Shown here one piece after another: positions 39,861 through 44,324 of a DNA stretch of 44,324 nucleotides (within the stretch, counting starts at the first letter, position 1; each line of letters begins with the position of its first letter). Location: the NCBI GenBank assembly GCA_021604625.1, contig BQJI01000002.1:1-44324 (forward strand). Direction: 5' to 3'. The notes under the pieces were generated by a model. It did not search any database. It had not been told where the DNA came from and worked only from the letters and a program-made list of their open reading frames with translations. The DNA is from Hyphobacterium sp. (GTDB lineage Bacteria > Pseudomonadota > Alphaproteobacteria > Caulobacterales > Maricaulaceae). Both the position numbers and the translations under genes were made by a program.

Positions 39861-40109
39861 GCGAATTCGTTTGCTATTCACCGCAATCCGTGTGAGAGAG
39901 CGCCCGTCTTCGCGCCGCGCGTAGATGTTCGGATGTCCGATCAGGCGGCGCGCCATAGGCCGAGCCATCTTTGTTTTGAAAGATCGCCGTAAGCCCCACC
40001 CCTGCTTTTGACGGGGGATCCTCCAGGCGGCTGGTCTACGCAAGCTCCCTATTTTGAAAAACCGCTCCGCGCGGCGATTGGCATGGGCCGATTCCGCGTG
40101 GTGTGATGT

Positions 40110-41744
40110 GTGAAAGTTGAATTTTTGACCCAGTTTACCGAACTCGGCCTGTCCGAACCTGTTCTCAAAGCCCTCACCGCTGAAGGCTATACCGACCCCA
40201 CCCCCATTCAGGCGCAGGCCATCCCCGCTCTGATGGCCGGCCGCGACCTCCTCGGAACGGCGCAGACCGGCACCGGTAAGACCGCTGCCTTCACCCTGCC
40301 CGTTCTCGACGCGATTGTGAAATCCACAAGCCGCGCGCAGAACCGCTCCTGCACTGTGCTCATTCTCGCACCAACGCGCGAACTCGCCCTGCAGATTGCT
40401 GAATCCGTCAAGACCTATGGCCGCTATGTGCGCCCGACGATCGCGGTCGTCATGGGCGGCGTGAAACCCGGCGCCCAGATCCGCACCATGCAGCGCGGCG
40501 TCGATGTCCTCATCGCCACGCCGGGACGTCTGCTCGATCATATGGGCACCGGCGCCATCAATTTGCAGAGCGTCAAGACCGTGATCCTTGATGAAGCCGA
40601 CCAGATGATGGATCTCGGCTTCATGCCGGCCATCCGCCGCGTCATGGCCGCCACGCCGAAGGATCGGCAGACCTCGCTGTTTTCCGCCACCATGCCGAAA
40701 CCGATCCGTACGCTGGCCCATGACTTCCTGACCGATCCGGTCCAGATCAGTGTCGCATCAGAATCGCGGCCCATCGAACAGATCGAGCAATCGGTGCAAT
40801 TCCTCGAACGCTCGCAGAAGCTCGAACGTCTGGTGAAAGTGCTCAGCGTTGAGGAAATGACCAGCGGTATCGTCTTCACCCGTACCAAGCGCGGCGCCGA
40901 CAAGGTCTGCCAGCGGCTGACAAAAGCCGGTCTGGCCGCAGAAACCATTCATGGCAATAAAAGCCAGAACCAGCGCCAGCGCGCGCTCGACGCCTTCAAG
41001 CGCAGCAAATGCAACATCCTCGTGGCAACCGACATTGCCGCGCGTGGAATTGACGTCGACGGCGTCTCCCATGTTGTGAATTACGAATTGCCGAATGTGC
41101 CGGAATCCTATGTCCACCGCATTGGCCGCACCGCACGCGCCGGCAAGACCGGCATCGCAATCGCATTTTGTGATGGCGAGGAAAAATCCCTGCTGAAGGA
41201 CATTGAGCGCCTGATCGGTTACCGTCTGGCGGTGACCAATCCGGACGGGTCTGAACAACATCCGACAAAGCCCTTCACCGAAGAAGCCCGTGGCCCAGCA
41301 CCGAAAAAGTCGGCGCGCCCGCGTGGCGGTCGCAACAGAACCCGGAAGCCAAGACCGGAATTTGCCGCCGGTGAGAGGTCATCTGAATCTCGCCCGCAAG
41401 GTGAAAGACGCCCGAAGCCAGCGACTGGTCAGGGCGAATTCCGCAAGCGCAGCGACAAGCCGCGCAATGATCGTCCGCGCGCCAAAACCGAAAATGCCAA
41501 ACCACAAGGCCAGCGTCCGCAAGGCGAACGCGCATTTGGAAAGCCCCATGCGGGAACTGTTCGGGGTGAGCGGTCGCAGGGACAGAGTCGCAATCCGGAA
41601 CAGGGCAAGCGTTCGGATGGTCCCGGCAATGACAATGCCGCGCCCCAGCGTTTCGGAAAAAGCAAGTTCAAGCCTTCAGGCGGTGGCAAGTCCGGTCCGT
41701 CGCGTCGTCCGCGTTCAGGCGGTCCTAACCGCCGGTCAGCCTAA
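40110..41744 (+). CDS. DEAD-box RNA helicase (RhlE-like) with a long basic C-terminal tail
   Basis: Q motif, AQTGTGKTAAF, PTRELALQI, DEAD as LDEADQMMDLGF, SAT, HRIGRTARAGKTG; Arg/Gly/Pro/Gln-rich tail of about 150 aa. Confidence 0.96.
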   Translation: MKVEFLTQFTELGLSEPVLKALTAEGYTDPTPIQAQAIPALMAGRDLLGTAQTGTGKTAAFTLPVLDAIVKSTSRAQNRSCTVLILAPTRELALQIAESVKTYGRYVRPTIAVVMGGVKPGAQIRTMQRGVDVLIATPGRLLDHMGTGAINLQSVKTVILDEADQMMDLGFMPAIRRVMAATPKDRQTSLFSATMPKPIRTLAHDFLTDPVQISVASESRPIEQIEQSVQFLERSQKLERLVKVLSVEEMTSGIVFTRTKRGADKVCQRLTKAGLAAETIHGNKSQNQRQRALDAFKRSKCNILVATDIAARGIDVDGVSHVVNYELPNVPESYVHRIGRTARAGKTGIAIAFCDGEEKSLLKDIERLIGYRLAVTNPDGSEQHPTKPFTEEARGPAPKKSARPRGGRNRTRKPRPEFAAGERSSESRPQGERRPKPATGQGEFRKRSDKPRNDRPRAKTENAKPQGQRPQGERAFGKPHAGTVRGERSQGQSRNPEQGKRSDGPGNDNAAPQRFGKSKFKPSGGGKSGPSRRPRSGGPNRRSA

Positions 41745-42358
41745 GTGGCGGTGGCCGGAATGAATTCGATTTCCGGCCATTGCTCTTTCTGACGCGCAAT
41801 CTTGGCATTCCAGTGATCGGGCGTTGAGATGTCCGGCATCGGCGCGACGTGGAGTGAAAACAAACCGTTCAGACCGTAAGGCGCGATGAGTTCCGGCTGG
41901 CCTTCGCGAGTCAGTCGGATCGCCACGGCATGGGTGGTCGAGGCAAACTGGCGCACCGCATCCTCGGTGCTGGTGAGCGCCGGACGATGTGTGCCGAATT
42001 TCCGGTTGAACCAGACATGGACGCGGGCCTGATTGCAGACTTCAACCTCTGGCGTAACCCCGGCAAACACCTCTGCCGCGCGCGCGACAATGGCGTCTTC
42101 GCCCGCTTCTGTCAGATCGTCGGCATCGAAATAGGCCAGATCATAATCATTGACGCCAAAGCCCGGCTCGCGCCCGGTCAGCTCATTCCAGACCGCCTGA
42201 TAGACCGCCCCGGCAATCAGCGCCCAGTCCGGCAGGTCCAGTTGTCGCGCGCGCTCCAACACTTCAGCCGCGACAGGGTCCGCCAGAACCGATTGGATCA
42301 CAAACGCCTGTTGCTCGGCTTCGGGCGCATTCGCCAATCGTCGCGGGTCTGGCGGCAT
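41741..42358 (-). CDS. nucleotidyltransferase family protein (DUF925/NTP_transf_6-like)
   Basis: LPDWALIAGAVYQAVWNELTGREPGFGVNDYDLAYFDADDLTEAGED, EVCNQARVHVWFNRKFG. Confidence 0.9.
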   Translation of the reverse strand: MPPDPRRLANAPEAEQQAFVIQSVLADPVAAEVLERARQLDLPDWALIAGAVYQAVWNELTGREPGFGVNDYDLAYFDADDLTEAGEDAIVARAAEVFAGVTPEVEVCNQARVHVWFNRKFGTHRPALTSTEDAVRQFASTTHAVAIRLTREGQPELIAPYGLNGLFSLHVAPMPDISTPDHWNAKIARQKEQWPEIEFIPATAT

Positions 42359-42360
42359 GT

Positions 42361-44324
42361 CTATCCCCTGAGGCTGGCGCCTGTGGCTTTCTCGACACCA
42401 GCGACGATCTTCGCCGCAACCGCGTCAATTTCCTTGTCCGTCAGGGTTTTCTCACGCGGCTGGATCACCGCTTCGATTGCCAGTGACACCTGCCCGTCTG
42501 GCACACCCTTGCCCTTGTAGACGTCAAACACGGTGACATCGGAAATCATTGCCTTGTCCGCACCTTTTGCGGCGCGGACGAGCGTATCAGCGGCAATTTC
42601 CGCATCCACCACGAATGCAAAATCACGCTTCACCGGTGTCAGCTCCGCGCGATCGAGCGCGGGACGCGCTTTGGTCGCCGATTTCTTCTTGGGTTCCGGA
42701 ATGCCGTCGAGAATGATTTCAAATCCGATGACGCGGCCCTCAATGCCCAGCGCTTTCAAGACGCGCGGATGAATTTCGCCAAACTCCGCCAGCACGTTTT
42801 TCGGGCCCAGACGCATGACGCCGGAACGGCCTGGATGCCACCAGTCGCGCGCCTCCGGCACGACTTGCAAAGACGCAACCGGCGCTCCGGCCGCATCCAG
42901 TGCCGCCATCGCATCGGCCTTGGCATCAAACAGGTCAGCGTCGCGCGTGCCCGCCCAATGACGGCCTGCGGCGCAGAAACGCACACCGGAAACCGCCATG
43001 CGCTGTCCGTCCGGTAGATCGGTCAGATAGACCGGCCCGGCTTCAAACAGGCGCGGATCATCAACGCCCTTATCGGCATTTTCCTGCAAGGCGGTCAAAA
43101 GGTGAATGAGCGCGGTGGGCCGCATCACATCCAGTTCCGAAGAAATCGGATTGTCCAGCTCCAGACCTTCGCCATGACCGCCAAACAGCGCCGCCTGATC
43201 GCGGTGACTGAAAGACCAGGTCACCGCCTCGTTATAACCGCGCACCGCCAATGCTCGCCTTGCATGCCGCGCACGGTTTTGACCGGTTGTAGCGGTGGGT
43301 TCACGCCGTCCCGGCAGTTTCGGCAAGGAGATCGCCTCGATTTTGTTGTAGCCGTAAATGCGCGCGACTTCCTCGACGAGATCGGCCTTCATGGTGCAAT
43401 CGCGGCGGAAGGTCGGCACTTCGACGTGGAGAGTTTCGCCCGAGCCAGCGACACCGAATCCCAGATCCATCAGGATTTTCGTGATCTTTTCCGGTGGCAA
43501 ATCAAGGCCAGTCAGGCGTTTGACTTCCGACACCGGAAAGTCGATCGGTGCTGGTGCCGCCGGTGCTTCTCCGGCGATCCGGATTTCGGAAACCTCACCG
43601 CCGCAAAGCTCGACAACAAGCTGCGTCGCCAGATCAAGCCCGGGCTGGATCGAACCGGTATCAACGCCGCGTTCAAAACGATAGCGCGCATCCGATTCAA
43701 TGCCGGTCGCCCGGCCTGTGGCACGGGTGATTTCGGGCTCGAACCAGGCGCACTCGATGAAAACATTGACGGTCGCACCGGACACGCCGGACGTTTCACC
43801 GCCCATCACGCCGCCATAGCCCAGACAATTATCCTCGTCGGCAATGACACACTGCTCGGCGCCCGGCGTATAGGATTTGCCATCCAGCGCTTCGAACCTA
43901 TCGGCTTCGCCCTTGCCGCGGCGCGCAATAATGGTGCTGCCAATCTTGTCGGCATCATAGACGTGCAGCGGGCGGCAACGGTCATAGGACACCAGATTGG
44001 TGATATCCGCGAGCATGTTGATCGAACGCAGGCCAATGGCTTCGAGTTTGCGTTTCAGCCATTGCGGCGACGGGCCATTCTTGACGCCGCGAATAAAGCG
44101 TCCCGCGAAAACCGGACAGGCCTCCGGAAAGTCGAGACGAATATCAATCGGACAGGCAAAAGCACCCTTGATCGACTTGGGCGCAGGCGTTTTGACCGTG
44201 CCGAGCCCGGCCGCCGCCAGATCACGGGCAATCCCGTCCACGCCCAGCCAGTCCGGGCGGTTAGGCGTCACTTCAAAATCAACCACCGGATCATTCGCGC
44301 CCAGCGCCTCGGCTGCCGGATCAC
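42361..44324 (-). CDS. pheT: phenylalanyl-tRNA synthetase beta subunit (5' end beyond the window)
   Basis: DFEVTPNRPDWLGVDGIARDLAAAGLG, RSINMLADITNLVSYDRCRPLHVYDADKI, C-terminal FDX-ACB-like domain VKRDFAFVVDAEIAADTLVRAAKGA; no start inside the window. Confidence 0.96.
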   Translation of the reverse strand, partial: DPAAEALGANDPVVDFEVTPNRPDWLGVDGIARDLAAAGLGTVKTPAPKSIKGAFACPIDIRLDFPEACPVFAGRFIRGVKNGPSPQWLKRKLEAIGLRSINMLADITNLVSYDRCRPLHVYDADKIGSTIIARRGKGEADRFEALDGKSYTPGAEQCVIADEDNCLGYGGVMGGETSGVSGATVNVFIECAWFEPEITRATGRATGIESDARYRFERGVDTGSIQPGLDLATQLVVELCGGEVSEIRIAGEAPAAPAPIDFPVSEVKRLTGLDLPPEKITKILMDLGFGVAGSGETLHVEVPTFRRDCTMKADLVEEVARIYGYNKIEAISLPKLPGRREPTATTGQNRARHARRALAVRGYNEAVTWSFSHRDQAALFGGHGEGLELDNPISSELDVMRPTALIHLLTALQENADKGVDDPRLFEAGPVYLTDLPDGQRMAVSGVRFCAAGRHWAGTRDADLFDAKADAMAALDAAGAPVASLQVVPEARDWWHPGRSGVMRLGPKNVLAEFGEIHPRVLKALGIEGRVIGFEIILDGIPEPKKKSATKARPALDRAELTPVKRDFAFVVDAEIAADTLVRAAKGADKAMISDVTVFDVYKGKGVPDGQVSLAIEAVIQPREKTLTDKEIDAVAAKIVAGVEKATGASLRG

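Noticed and set aside
39861-40109. 250-bp gap before the DEAD-box helicase considered as a cold-shock-type leader or ncRNA
   Set aside because: No convincing stem-loop, terminator or conserved leader motif could be made out by eye.
39459-40721. 420-aa minus-strand ORF opposite the GNAT gene and DEAD-box helicase
   Set aside because: Antisense shadow ORF in high-GC DNA; low-complexity product (GHDAADGRHEAEIHHLVGF...) with no family signature, while the plus strand encodes clear conserved motifs.
1-44324. CRISPR arrays, prophage modules, toxin-antitoxin pairs or anti-phage islands other than the R-M system
   Set aside because: No regularly spaced repeats, phage structural genes or recognisable TA pairs were seen in any frame.

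Overview
The window is 44.3 kb of high-GC bacterial chromosome, densely coded and alphaproteobacterial in character (DUF1134/EipA-like protein, YerC/TrpR-like regulator, NTP_transf_6 protein). Most of it is housekeeping and metabolic. It contains an acyl-CoA metabolism operon (TetR, enoyl-CoA hydratase, AMP-ligase, two MaoC proteins), a compact his operon (TrpR-like, hisG, hisD-hisB fusion, hisH, hisA, hisF, hisIE), serB/serA, lepA, a DEAD-box helicase and partial pheT. Accessory or unusual parts: (1) a single ORF joining complete HisD to an IGP-dehydratase (HisB) domain, with hisC and the HolPase domain missing from an otherwise E. coli-ordered his operon; (2) an IS6-like element next to a truncated cueR-like gene, beside a perfect 23-bp inverted-repeat CueR-type operator upstream of copA; (3) a two-gene NgoMIV-type restriction-modification system; (4) a MerR/CDF metal-efflux pair with a readable 19-bp-spacer promoter; (5) a stand-alone BLUF photoreceptor; (6) several large exported proteins of unknown function. 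I found no CRISPR array, prophage or rRNA. All family calls come from reading motifs by eye, with no database search.
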